DNA of 64,000 nucleotides. Source: Actinoplanes octamycinicus (GTDB lineage: Bacteria; Actinomycetota; Actinomycetes; Mycobacteriales; Micromonosporaceae). The notes beneath the pieces were generated by a model. The model was given only the letters and a program-made list of their open reading frames with translations. It made no database searches and was not told the origin of the DNA. Location: positions 310,001-374,000 of the forward strand of contig NZ_JACHNB010000001.1 of assembly GCF_014205225.1 (NCBI RefSeq), given 5' to 3'. Position 1 is the first letter of the stretch; the number at the start of each line of letters is the position of its first letter. The translations under genes and the position numbers were made by a program. Shown in pieces: positions 42,057-49,258 of the stretch.

Positions 42057-43007
42057 GTGACTGACTTCGCTATTCGCTACGGCGACCACGTGACCCGTGC
42101 GCGCCGGGACGGCCGGCCGGTGGTGGCCCTGGAGAGCACGATCATCTCGCACGGGCTGCCGCACCCGGACAACCTCCGGGTGGCCCGCGAGATCGAGCAG
42201 ACCGTCCGGGACAACGGCGCGGTGCCGGCCACCATCGGCATGATCGGCGGGGAGCTGATCGCCGGGCTGGACGACGCCCAGATCGAGCACCTGGCGCTCG
42301 CCGGCGACGTGGCCAAGCTCTCCGTCCGGGACCTGGCGATCGCCGCCGCCCAGCGGGCCGACGGGGCCACCACGGTCGCCGCCACCAGCGCGGTCGCCGC
42401 CGCGGCTGGGATCGGCGTGTTCGCCACCGGCGGCCTGGGCGGGGTGCACCGGGAGGCGAACCTCACCTTCGACGAGTCGGCCGACCTGACCGCGCTGGCC
42501 CGCACCCCGATCGTGGTGGTCTGCGCCGGGGTCAAGTCGATCCTCGACGTGGGCGCCACCCTGGAGCGGCTGGAGACGCTGGGCGTGTCGGTGGCCGGTT
42601 ACGGCACCCGCCGCTTCCCCGGCTTCTTCATCACCGACGGCGGCTTCGACGTGGACTGGCAGCTGGACTCGCCGGAGCAGGTGGCCGACTTCATCCGGGC
42701 CCGGCGCGACCAGCAGGTCAGCGACGGCGCGCTGGTGCTGGCCAACCCGCTGCCCACCGACGAGCAGCTGGACCCGGCGCTGCACGACCGCACGCTGGCC
42801 ACCGGGCTGGCGCTGCTGGCCGAGCAGGGCGTCACCGGCAAGGCGGTCACCCCGTTCCTGCTGGCGCACTTCCACGCCAGCACCGAGGGGCAGAGCCTGG
42901 CCACCAACGTCCGGATCATCCTGCGCAACGCCGCCCTGGCCGCCCGGATCGCGGTGGCCGAGAGCAGCGGCACGGCCGCCCCGGTGGGCTTCTCGGTCCC
43001 GGCCTGA
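42057..43007 (+). CDS. psuG: Pseudouridine-5'-phosphate glycosidase
   Basis: A 316-residue enzyme that cleaves pseudouridine 5'-phosphate into uracil and ribose 5-phosphate. The family signatures VVALESTIISHGLPHPDN (residues about 22-39), VPATIGMIGGEL, GATTVAATSAVAAAAGI, VFATGGLGGVHR and VCAGVKSILD are all visible. Length is normal. It is followed 3 nt later by a PfkB kinase, giving the classic psuG-psuK pair for pseudouridine salvage. The GTG start has no ribosome binding site but a correctly spaced -10-like box, suggesting leaderless translation. Confidence 0.95.
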   Translation: MTDFAIRYGDHVTRARRDGRPVVALESTIISHGLPHPDNLRVAREIEQTVRDNGAVPATIGMIGGELIAGLDDAQIEHLALAGDVAKLSVRDLAIAAAQRADGATTVAATSAVAAAAGIGVFATGGLGGVHREANLTFDESADLTALARTPIVVVCAGVKSILDVGATLERLETLGVSVAGYGTRRFPGFFITDGGFDVDWQLDSPEQVADFIRARRDQQVSDGALVLANPLPTDEQLDPALHDRTLATGLALLAEQGVTGKAVTPFLLAHFHASTEGQSLATNVRIILRNAALAARIAVAESSGTAAPVGFSVPA

Positions 43008-43010
43008 CCG

Positions 43011-44009
43011 ATGCGCCGACCGGAGACGGGCCGGGCCGAGACGGCGGCCCCGATCACGACAGGCCGGGCCGAGACGGCCCGGAGCACGACGGGCCGGGCC
43101 GAGCCGGGCCGGACCACGACGGGCCTGGTGATCGTCGTCGGGGACCTGGTCACCGACGTGCTGGTGGAGCACGACGGGCCGATCCAGCCGGGTTCGGACA
43201 CCGCGGCCGCGATCCGGGTCAGCGGCGGCGGTCAGGCGGCCAACACGGCCGCCTGGCTGGCCTCCGCCGGGCAGCCGGTCACCCTGGTCGCCGCGGTCGG
43301 CGACGACCGGGCCGGCCGGGACCGGGTGGCCGAGCTGGCCGCCGCCGGGGTGGGCGACGCGATCGAGGTCCGGCCGGGCGCGGCGACCGGCAGCGTGGTG
43401 GTGCTGACCGGCGCCGGCGAGCGCACGATGATCACCGATCGCGGCGCCTGCCTGCTGCTCGACCCGGCGCACGTGACCAGGGCGATCGCGGCCGCGCCGC
43501 CCGGCAGCCACCTGCACCTCTCCGGCTATCCGCTGCTGCACGCCGGGTCCCGTCCGGCGGGCCTGGCGGCCCTGGCCGCGGCGCGGGACCACGGACTCAC
43601 GGTGAGCGTCGACGCGGCGTCCGCTGCCCCGTTGCGCGCCGCCGGGCCCGAGGTCTTCCTGGCTTGGGTACGCGGTATCGACCTGCTGTCGTGCAACGCG
43701 GACGAGGCGGACGTGCTGGCCGGGCCCGGCGATCCGGCGACCCAGGCGGCGCGCCTGACCGATGTCGTTCAGCACGCCGTGGTGAAGCGGGGCGCCGGCG
43801 GAGCCGTCTGGGCGAGCCGGGGCGGCGGGTCGTGGTCCGCTCCGGGCGTCCCGGTGCCGATGACGGACCCGACCGGCGCGGGCGACGCCTTCGCCGCCGG
43901 CCTGCTGAGGTCCTGGCTGGCCGGCGACCCGCCCGGCACGGCGCTGGCCGCGGGCGCCACCCTCGGCGCGGCAGCGGTCCAGCTCCTGGGCGCCCGGCCG
44001 GCGTCTTGA
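43011..44009 (+). CDS. psuK: PfkB family carbohydrate kinase, probable pseudouridine kinase
   Basis: A 332-residue ribokinase-family enzyme. The N-terminal sugar-side motif is VSGGGQAANTAAWLA (about residues 70-84), and the C-terminal PfkB signature with the catalytic Asp is DPTGAGDAFAAGLL (about 285-298). The position 3 nt after psuG implies phosphorylation of pseudouridine. The first 38 residues are low complexity, with three TTGRAE-type repeats, and precede the first conserved strand (LVIVVGDLVTD); translation may start later, for example at the GTG near 43129. The stop codon lies in a 48-bp tandem duplication. Confidence 0.85.
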   Translation: MRRPETGRAETAAPITTGRAETARSTTGRAEPGRTTTGLVIVVGDLVTDVLVEHDGPIQPGSDTAAAIRVSGGGQAANTAAWLASAGQPVTLVAAVGDDRAGRDRVAELAAAGVGDAIEVRPGAATGSVVVLTGAGERTMITDRGACLLLDPAHVTRAIAAAPPGSHLHLSGYPLLHAGSRPAGLAALAAARDHGLTVSVDAASAAPLRAAGPEVFLAWVRGIDLLSCNADEADVLAGPGDPATQAARLTDVVQHAVVKRGAGGAVWASRGGGSWSAPGVPVPMTDPTGAGDAFAAGLLRSWLAGDPPGTALAAGATLGAAAVQLLGARPAS

Positions 44010-44088
44010 CGCGGCGGCCGGCCGGGGTCCAGCCGACGGGCCCGGCCGGCGTCTTGACGCGGCGAGCGGGCGGGGTCCAGCCGACGGG
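43993..44088. repeat. 48-bp tandem duplication covering the psuK 3' end
   Basis: Copies 43993-44040 and 44041-44088 share CCCGGCCGGCGTCTTGACG and GGGTCCAGCCGACGGG at identical offsets. The first copy contains the psuK stop codon (44007-44009). A few substitutions separate the copies. Confidence 0.87.
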
Positions 44089-44184
44089 GCCGGGCCGCGA
44101 CTCGGCGAGGCAGCCGACGGGGTCACTGCGATTCCGGAGCCACGGAACCGCCCGCGGTTTCCGGAACCACCCGCGGACAGTGCA

Positions 44185-44231
44185 GGGTGCGGAGATCGCT
44201 CTGGACGCGCAGCGGCCAGATCTCCGCACCC
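44185..44231. terminator. Inverted repeat downstream of psuK
   Basis: Arms 44185-44197 and 44219-44231 are perfect reverse complements over 13 bp (GGGTGCGGAGATC), enclosing a 21-nt loop. It is the probable psuG-psuK terminator, about 175 bp after the stop and just left of the IS110 element. Confidence 0.6.
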
Positions 44232-44249
44232 GGCCCGCGCTACTTAAAG

Positions 44250-44474
44250 AGAATTTGGTGTACGACCGCGGCCCGGCCAGGCTTGGTCGAGGTGATCGGT
44301 AGGGTGCTCAGGCCCGCGCTGCCCACTCATATGGCGGGGTGTGGCTCTCTCCCGGCTTGGACCCTGCCGGTCACCGTGGCGCGGAGTGGCTGAAGAGGGG
44401 TTTGCCCAGCTGTAAGTAGCGTTGCCCTCCCGCTGGTGTGGTTCTGCCGCGACGACGGGAAGGTCAACGGGTAC
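44250..44474 (+). ncRNA. Possible guide (bridge) RNA region of the IS110 element
   Basis: The gap 44010-44474 holds the psuK duplication, the hairpin at 44185-44231 and then this noncoding left end, directly upstream of the IS110 transposase. In characterised IS110 elements the equivalent region encodes a structured bridge RNA with target- and donor-binding loops. Here it contains a TAGGGT box (44300-44305) and short potential hairpins, but the loops were not resolved. Assignment rests on position and family knowledge. Confidence 0.3.
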
Positions 44475-45653
44475 ATGGGTCAGCTGATCATTGGAGTCGA
44501 TCCGCACAAGCGGTCCGCGACGATCGAGATCATCAACGAGCGTGAACAGGTGCTGGCCCGTGGCAGGTACGGCACCGACACCGGTGGCTACCAGCAGATG
44601 CTCGCCGCCGGCCGCCGTCACGCCGGCCGGGTGTGGGCGGTCGAGGGCTGTAACGGCATCGGCCGGCACCTGGCCCAGCGGCTGGTCGCCGACGGCGAAA
44701 CCGTGCTGGACGTCCCGGCGAAACTCGCCGCGAAAGCCCGCAACTTTGACACCGGGCACGGCCGTAAAACCGACGGTCACGACGCGCACCACATCGCGGT
44801 GACCGCCCTGCGCACCCCGGGCCTGCGCCGCGTTCACGCCGACGGCGCCACCGTCGCGCTGCGGCTGCTGGCCGACCGCCGCGACCAGCTCGGCGCCACC
44901 CGCACCGAGACCATCAACCGGCTGCACCAGCTACTGCTCGAACTGATCCCCGGCGGCGCGAAGAAGAACCTGACCACCGACCAGGCCCGCACCCTGCTCG
45001 AACGCGTCAGCGTCCCGGCCGGCGACATCGTCACCGCCACCCGCTATCAGCTGGCCGGCGACCTGGCCGACGAGCTCACCACCCTGGACACCAAGATCAA
45101 AGCAGCCAACCGGCAGCTGAAGACCGTGCTGGCCGCCACCGGCACCCAGCTGACCAGCCTCAACGGCATCGGCCCCTCCGGCGCCGCCCGCCTGCTCGGC
45201 GACATCGGCGACATCAGCCGCTTCCCGACCCGCGGGCACTTCGCCACCTGGAACGGCACCGCCCCCATCGACGTGTCCTCCGGCGACAACCATCATCACC
45301 GGCTCAACCGGGCCGGGAACCGGCGCATCAACCGGGTCCTGCACATCATGGCCATCACCCAGCTCCGCTTCGACACCCCCGGCCGCGCCTACTACCAGCG
45401 CAAACGCGCCGAAGGCAAAACCGCGATGGAAGCCATGCGAGCGTTGAAACGACGCCTGTCCGACACCGTCTACCGCCAAATGATCAAAGACGACCACACG
45501 GCACAACAGACAGCGACGGGTCCGGGAGGACACACGGGGGCGACTCTGAACTCCAGCGCGGCCGACCCAAACCCCAAGATCGACACTTCGGAAAAGTCAC
45601 AACCCGGACCCGCCAACCACCACCCTAAAACACCCCTCACACCAACCCCTTGA
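44475..45653 (+). CDS. IS110 family transposase/recombinase
   Basis: A 392-residue DEDD recombinase. The N-terminal RuvC-like domain has the first Asp in IIGVDPHKRSAT, Glu in WAVEGCNGIG and the Asp pair in KTDGHDAHHIA. The C-terminal transposase_20 domain has LNGIGPSGAARLLGDIGD and FATWNGTAPIDVSSGD with the catalytic Ser, then HHHRLNRAGNRRINRVLH. All expected motifs are intact, so it may be active. ATG 44475 is used; a GTG at 44436 is a possible alternative. The C-terminal 45 residues are low complexity. Base composition is like the host, so no recent foreign origin is evident. Confidence 0.93.
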   Translation: MGQLIIGVDPHKRSATIEIINEREQVLARGRYGTDTGGYQQMLAAGRRHAGRVWAVEGCNGIGRHLAQRLVADGETVLDVPAKLAAKARNFDTGHGRKTDGHDAHHIAVTALRTPGLRRVHADGATVALRLLADRRDQLGATRTETINRLHQLLLELIPGGAKKNLTTDQARTLLERVSVPAGDIVTATRYQLAGDLADELTTLDTKIKAANRQLKTVLAATGTQLTSLNGIGPSGAARLLGDIGDISRFPTRGHFATWNGTAPIDVSSGDNHHHRLNRAGNRRINRVLHIMAITQLRFDTPGRAYYQRKRAEGKTAMEAMRALKRRLSDTVYRQMIKDDHTAQQTATGPGGHTGATLNSSAADPNPKIDTSEKSQPGPANHHPKTPLTPTP

Positions 45654-45711
45654 CAGAGGGGTGCCGGGAGCATGCGATCCGCACCCCAGCGGACCTGCGT
45701 AAATGAAGGCT

Positions 45712-46089
45712 TTAAGGCTTTTTGTCGGTTTCCCCGGGATCGACGATCTCCGCGTCGATCGTGACCGGCTCCGGGATCGGCGCCGCGTCGCTGAGCGCCA
45801 TCTGATGCCGCTCCCGGGCCGCCGCGTCCGCCGCCCGCTCCGCCTTCGTCTTCGGCGCCCGGTCGTTCGCGATCAGCACCGCGGCCCAGGGCAGGAAGAC
45901 CATCCCGGCCGCGCACAGGACCAGCCAGAGCGGTAGCAACGGCACCCGCGCGCTGATCAGGACGCCGCCGAGGATGAGGCACCCGACCCGGGCGCTCATC
46001 ATCGCGACGTAGCGGATCTCGCGGCTGCGGAGCTGGTCGCCGGGGCTGCGTGCGGCATCGGTGATCAGCACTGAGGGCTGCTTCTTCAC
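45712..46089 (-). CDS. DUF3099 family membrane protein
   Basis: A 125-residue protein beginning MKKQPSVLITDAARS, the family opening. Two adjacent membrane segments follow (VAMMSARVGCLILGGVLISARV and LPLWLVLCAAGMVFLPWAAVLIA) with the family NDRAPK tail and a charged C terminus. Function is unknown. The GTG at 46087-46089 has GGAG about 9 nt upstream. The IS110 element lies immediately after its stop. It may be the last gene of the long leftward chemosensory transcript, 59 nt after the glycosylase gene. Confidence 0.85.
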   Translation of the reverse strand: MKKQPSVLITDAARSPGDQLRSREIRYVAMMSARVGCLILGGVLISARVPLLPLWLVLCAAGMVFLPWAAVLIANDRAPKTKAERAADAAARERHQMALSDAAPIPEPVTIDAEIVDPGETDKKP

Positions 46090-46148
46090 GGGGGTCTCCG
46101 TCCGACCCCGCCATCCTCGCACCGGTCCGGCCGCGATGCCCAACCGGA

Positions 46149-46724
46149 CTACGCTTTCGCGGCTTTCGCCGCCGCCTTCACGGCCTTCTTGTACTCCCGG
46201 ACCTTGGCCAGCGACTCGTCGTCGACGATGTCCGCGACCGACCGGTACGCGCCGGCCTCGCCGTAGCCGCCGGCGGCCTCCCGCCACCCGGCCGGAGCCA
46301 CCCCGGCCTGCTTGCCGAGCAGCGCCACGTAGATCTGTGCCTTCTGCTTGCCGAAGCCGGGCAGCGCGAAGATCCTCCGGTACAGCTCGGCGCCGGTCGG
46401 CACGTCCCGCCAGAGCGCCGCGACGTCGCCGTCGTACTGATCGGCGATCACCCGGCAGACCTCCTGGACCCGGGTCGCCATCGCTTTCGGGAAGCGGTGC
46501 AGCGCGGGCGGGGTGGCGAAGATCTCCAGCAACGCCTCCGGGTCGAAGTCGGCCAGCTCGGTCGCGGTCGGCTCGTGTCCCAGCCGCTGGGCCAGCACGA
46601 GCGGTGAGGTGAACGCCTTCTCCATGGTGATCTGCTGGTCCAGGACCAGGCCCAGCAGGACCGCGAGCGGGTCGCGGTCCAGCAGCGCGTTCGCCTCGGC
46701 GGGAATGGGCAGGGAGAAAGTCAT
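46149..46724 (-). CDS. HhH-GPD type base-excision DNA repair protein
   Basis: A 191-residue protein. The N-terminal PIPAEANALLDRDPLAVLLGLVLDQQI and QKLxxxP-like helices match actinobacterial HhH-GPD DNA glycosylase homologues. The helix-hairpin-helix is FALPGFGKQKAQIYVALLGKQ (about residues 120-140). The catalytic Asp normally following the HhH is not obvious, so enzymatic activity is uncertain. The C terminus is an Ala/Lys-rich tail. It is 4 nt downstream of the GAF gene, so it probably shares the transcript. Confidence 0.85.
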   Translation of the reverse strand: MTFSLPIPAEANALLDRDPLAVLLGLVLDQQITMEKAFTSPLVLAQRLGHEPTATELADFDPEALLEIFATPPALHRFPKAMATRVQEVCRVIADQYDGDVAALWRDVPTGAELYRRIFALPGFGKQKAQIYVALLGKQAGVAPAGWREAAGGYGEAGAYRSVADIVDDESLAKVREYKKAVKAAAKAAKA

Positions 46725-46728
46725 GAGG

Positions 46729-47247
46729 TCATGATGCCGGTTCGGCGTGCTCCTCGATCCGGCGGACCGTCTCGCCCGCCATCCGCGCCAGATAGGCGAG
46801 GTCGGCGTCGGCGAACTGCCGGGGCTGGACGTCCAGGGCGCACAGGCCGCCCAGCACGTGGCCGTTCGACGAGATCAGCGGCGCGCCGATGTACGACCGG
46901 ACCCCCTCGACCGTCACCAGGGGGTTCACCCGGTGCTCCGGGTCCACGGTGGTGTCCGGGATGAACAGCGGCCGGCCGTCGGGCATCAGCCGGGTGCAGA
47001 ACGCCCACTCGATCGGGGTGCCGCCCACCTCGCCGATCCAGGCCGGGATCGGACCGGTCCCGGCCAGGAACACCTGGGCGTCGTCGAGCAGCGTGTCCAG
47101 CACCGCGAACGGCGTGCCGATCCGGTCGGCCACCTCCTCGACCATGCCGGCCAGGTACTCCCGGCGGCTCTCCCGGTCCAGGCCGAGCCGGGCCACCTCA
47201 CGCAGCCGGGCCGGGTCGTGCAGCTGCGGATATTGCGGCAGCCTCAC
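46729..47247 (-). CDS. GAF domain protein
   Basis: A 172-residue single GAF-domain protein. After an N-terminal helix (LREVARLGLDRESRREYLAGMVEEVADRIG), the GAF core contains FAVLDTLLDDAQVFLAG, WAFCTRLMPDGRPLFIPDTTVD and VRSYIGAPLISSNGHVLGGLCALD. GAF domains bind small ligands or chromophores; Cys in AFCTR is a possible redox residue but not a tetrapyrrole motif. The GTG overlaps the preceding small gene (GTGA). Its place at the end of the che operon suggests a signal input function, which is inferred. Confidence 0.85.
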   Translation of the reverse strand: MRLPQYPQLHDPARLREVARLGLDRESRREYLAGMVEEVADRIGTPFAVLDTLLDDAQVFLAGTGPIPAWIGEVGGTPIEWAFCTRLMPDGRPLFIPDTTVDPEHRVNPLVTVEGVRSYIGAPLISSNGHVLGGLCALDVQPRQFADADLAYLARMAGETVRRIEEHAEPAS

Positions 47248-47516
47248 GACTGGACCGTCCGGGCCAGCGCCTCGTACGTGATCAGCCGGACCTTCAGCGA
47301 CCGGCCGGCCACCCGGCTCAGCTCGCCGACCTCCATCATGTGCTCGGCCACCCGGCGCAGGTCGGCCGGGTCGCTCACCGGCCGCTGCAACCCGAGGGAC
47401 AGCACGGCGAGGCCCCACAGCCCCTCGGCGACCTTCGGGCCGAGCAGCTCGGCGAAGGCCTTGACCGCGTCTTGCTCGGTCGGCCGGTCCTGGCCGTAGT
47501 CCTCCATGCGAGCCAT
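47244..47516 (-). CDS. Small protein of unknown function in the chemosensory operon, 90 aa
   Basis: A 90-residue mainly helical protein (DAVKAFAELLGPKVAEGLWGLAVLSLGL, RRVAEHMMEVGELSRVAG). No recognised family. The ATG at 47514-47516 has a GGGGAGAGGG ribosome binding site. It lies 20 nt after the soluble receptor gene and overlaps the GAF gene by 4 bp, implying coupled expression with GAF and a joint role. Confidence 0.7.
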   Translation of the reverse strand: MARMEDYGQDRPTEQDAVKAFAELLGPKVAEGLWGLAVLSLGLQRPVSDPADLRRVAEHMMEVGELSRVAGRSLKVRLITYEALARTVQS

Positions 47517-47536
47517 CGCGGTGCCCTCTCCCCTGC

Positions 47537-48583
47537 TCAGAACAACTCGATCAACGGTTCGTTCGCGGCCTCGGCGTCCGAGCCGGTCTGCGCCGCGTGG
47601 GTGAACCGCTGGCGGGCCATCACGTGTTTCGCTCGCAGGTCCTCGACGTTGATGGCCTCGTCCCGGATCTCCTCGGCGCTGCGTTCGCCGCGGGCGTACC
47701 CGGCGACCGCCGTCGCCTGACGGCTCACGTCGGCGACGGCTTCAGCCACATGTTCCAACATCTGGCGGCTGATGTCCTGGAACTGGACATGTCCGACCGC
47801 TCCGGTGGTCTCCGCGACCAGTTCGTCGGAGCTGCGCTGCACCTGCCGGGCCGCCTCGACGGTGTCCCGCAGGATGCCGCTGACCATCTCCGACATCTCC
47901 CGCTGGGCGTTCGCGATGCCGCCCAGCCGGCGGGTCATCGCGGTCTCCTCGTTCGTCTCCGGGATCTCCTGGTCCCGGTCGAACTGGGTGTCGTCGGAGA
48001 GCACCGAGTCGAGCTTGGCGGTCAGGTCGCCGATGCTGCTGCCGATGCCGTGCGCCGCCTCCGCCGAGCGGTGCGCGAGCTTGCGCACCTCGTCGGCGAC
48101 GACCGAGAAGCCCTCGCCGGCGTCGCCGGCCCGGACCGCCTCGATCATCGCGTTCAGAGCCAGGATGTTGGTCGCCCGGCTCACCTCTTCGATCTGCTTG
48201 ACGTGCTGGTTGAGCTCGCGCATCTCGTCGACCAGCACCCGGATCTGGTGGTCCCGGTAGAGGAAGTACGAGATCAGCCGCCCGACCAGCTGGTCGTTCG
48301 ACGAGCTGACCTGGCCGAGCTCCCGCTCGGTGCGGCTGAGCGTGCCGGCGAGCTGAGACACGTCGCCGGCCATCACCTCCGCGAGCGAGTCGACCTTCAC
48401 CATCTGCTCGACGATCGACTGCGCCGCTTCCCCGGTCAGGGCGATGACGTCGTTGACGTGGCCGTCGATGACGTCGCAGTACGCCGGGATCGGCTCCAGG
48501 GCCTCGGCCACGAAGTCCCCCCGGACGCCCTGCTCCGCCGGTGGTTCCGGGGTGAGCGAGAGCCTGCGGAGAAGGCTGGGCAT
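47537..48583 (-). CDS. Soluble methyl-accepting chemotaxis protein (second receptor)
   Basis: A 348-residue receptor with no membrane segment. The signalling tip is [39 protein letters not shown] (about residues 130-170), flanked by heptad helices that end near residue 300. The first 100 residues are helical without a recognised sensor domain. The receptor should assemble with CheA/CheW in cytoplasmic arrays. It lies 31 nt downstream of the single-domain CheY and has GGAGG before its ATG. Confidence 0.9.
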   Translation of the reverse strand: MPSLLRRLSLTPEPPAEQGVRGDFVAEALEPIPAYCDVIDGHVNDVIALTGEAAQSIVEQMVKVDSLAEVMAGDVSQLAGTLSRTERELGQVSSSNDQLVGRLISYFLYRDHQIRVLVDEMRELNQHVKQIEEVSRATNILALNAMIEAVRAGDAGEGFSVVADEVRKLAHRSAEAAHGIGSSIGDLTAKLDSVLSDDTQFDRDQEIPETNEETAMTRRLGGIANAQREMSEMVSGILRDTVEAARQVQRSSDELVAETTGAVGHVQFQDISRQMLEHVAEAVADVSRQATAVAGYARGERSAEEIRDEAINVEDLRAKHVMARQRFTHAAQTGSDAEAANEPLIELF

Positions 48584-48614
48584 CCGATACCTCCGATGCG
48601 AGAAGATCGAGCCG

Positions 48615-48986
48615 TCAGGCCCCGGGCAGCACCTGCTTGATCACACCGAGCAGCTGGTCCGGTCCGACCGGCTTGACCAGCCAGCCGGTGGCTCCGGCGC
48701 TCTTCGCCTCGGCCCGCTTGGACTGCTCCGACTCGGTGGTCAGCATCAGGATCGGCGTGAACCGCATACCCGGTGCCTTGCGAGCCTCACGTGCGAAGGT
48801 GATCCCATCCATCTGCGGCATGTTGACGTCGCTGATGATCAGGTTGGGCTTGACGCCCTTGCTGAGCTTGTCCAGCGCCTCCTTGCCGTGCCCGGCGGTC
48901 TCCACCGCGTAGCCGGCCTTGGTGAGGATGGACTTCAGGCTCATCAGCATGGTGGCGGAGTCGTCGACGAGCATCACGGTGGTCAT
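48615..48986 (-). CDS. cheY: CheY-like single-domain response regulator (second)
   Basis: A 123-residue receiver domain. The acidic pair is in MLVDDSATM, phospho-acceptor Asp53 in [12 protein letters not shown], with LTTES Thr and VKPVG Lys. No output domain. The ATG at 48984-48986 overlaps the STAS-like gene stop and has AGGGGA upstream. As one of two CheY proteins phosphorylated by the CheA here, it may be the output or a phosphate sink. Confidence 0.92.
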   Translation of the reverse strand: MTTVMLVDDSATMLMSLKSILTKAGYAVETAGHGKEALDKLSKGVKPNLIISDVNMPQMDGITFAREARKAPGMRFTPILMLTTESEQSKRAEAKSAGATGWLVKPVGPDQLLGVIKQVLPGA

Positions 48987-49258
48987 GGTGGTTCGGTCCC
49001 CTGTCGGCCGGTGTCTCCGCTGCTCCCGGTGAGCAGCGGCAGCACCTGCGACGCCAGGAAGGCGTCTTTCGGTGCCGAGGTAATCTTCGGCCGGAAAAGC
49101 AGCATGGCCTGGAGTGCGCCGGTGTGCAGATGGTTGCATCTGCGCAGGCTGACCTTGGGCCGCTGACAGGTGCGGAGCCAGCCGACCATCTGCTCCACCT
49201 CGTCGACGGTGACCACGCCGACCAGCGACATGCTCTCGTCACGCAACTCGAGCGGCAA
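48983..49258 (-). CDS. Small STAS-like protein between cheA and cheY
   Basis: A 91-residue protein with the layout of an anti-anti-sigma/STAS fold: beta segment MSLVGVVTVDEVEQMVGWLR, then PKVSLRRCNHLHTGALQAMLLFRPKI, similar to the DLRxCxxLHxGxLQ central segment of STAS relatives. There is no clear phospho-Ser. It overlaps cheA by 20 bp and cheY by 4 bp, so it is tightly coupled to both. The family assignment is by pattern and is tentative. Confidence 0.6.
   Translation of the reverse strand: MPLELRDESMSLVGVVTVDEVEQMVGWLRTCQRPKVSLRRCNHLHTGALQAMLLFRPKITSAPKDAFLASQVLPLLTGSSGDTGRQGTEPP

Larger units (their letters stand above)
44240..45690 (+). mobile_element. IS110-family insertion sequence (ends approximate)
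   Basis: The element consists of one transposase gene with a noncoding left region of about 200 bp and a short right end. IS110 elements generally lack terminal inverted repeats and target duplications, so ends cannot be set from sequence alone; the limits given are a guess bounded by the psuK hairpin and the DUF3099 stop. TTGACA at 45650-45655 near the right end could serve as a -35 box across a circle junction, as described for IS110 relatives. Confidence 0.7.
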
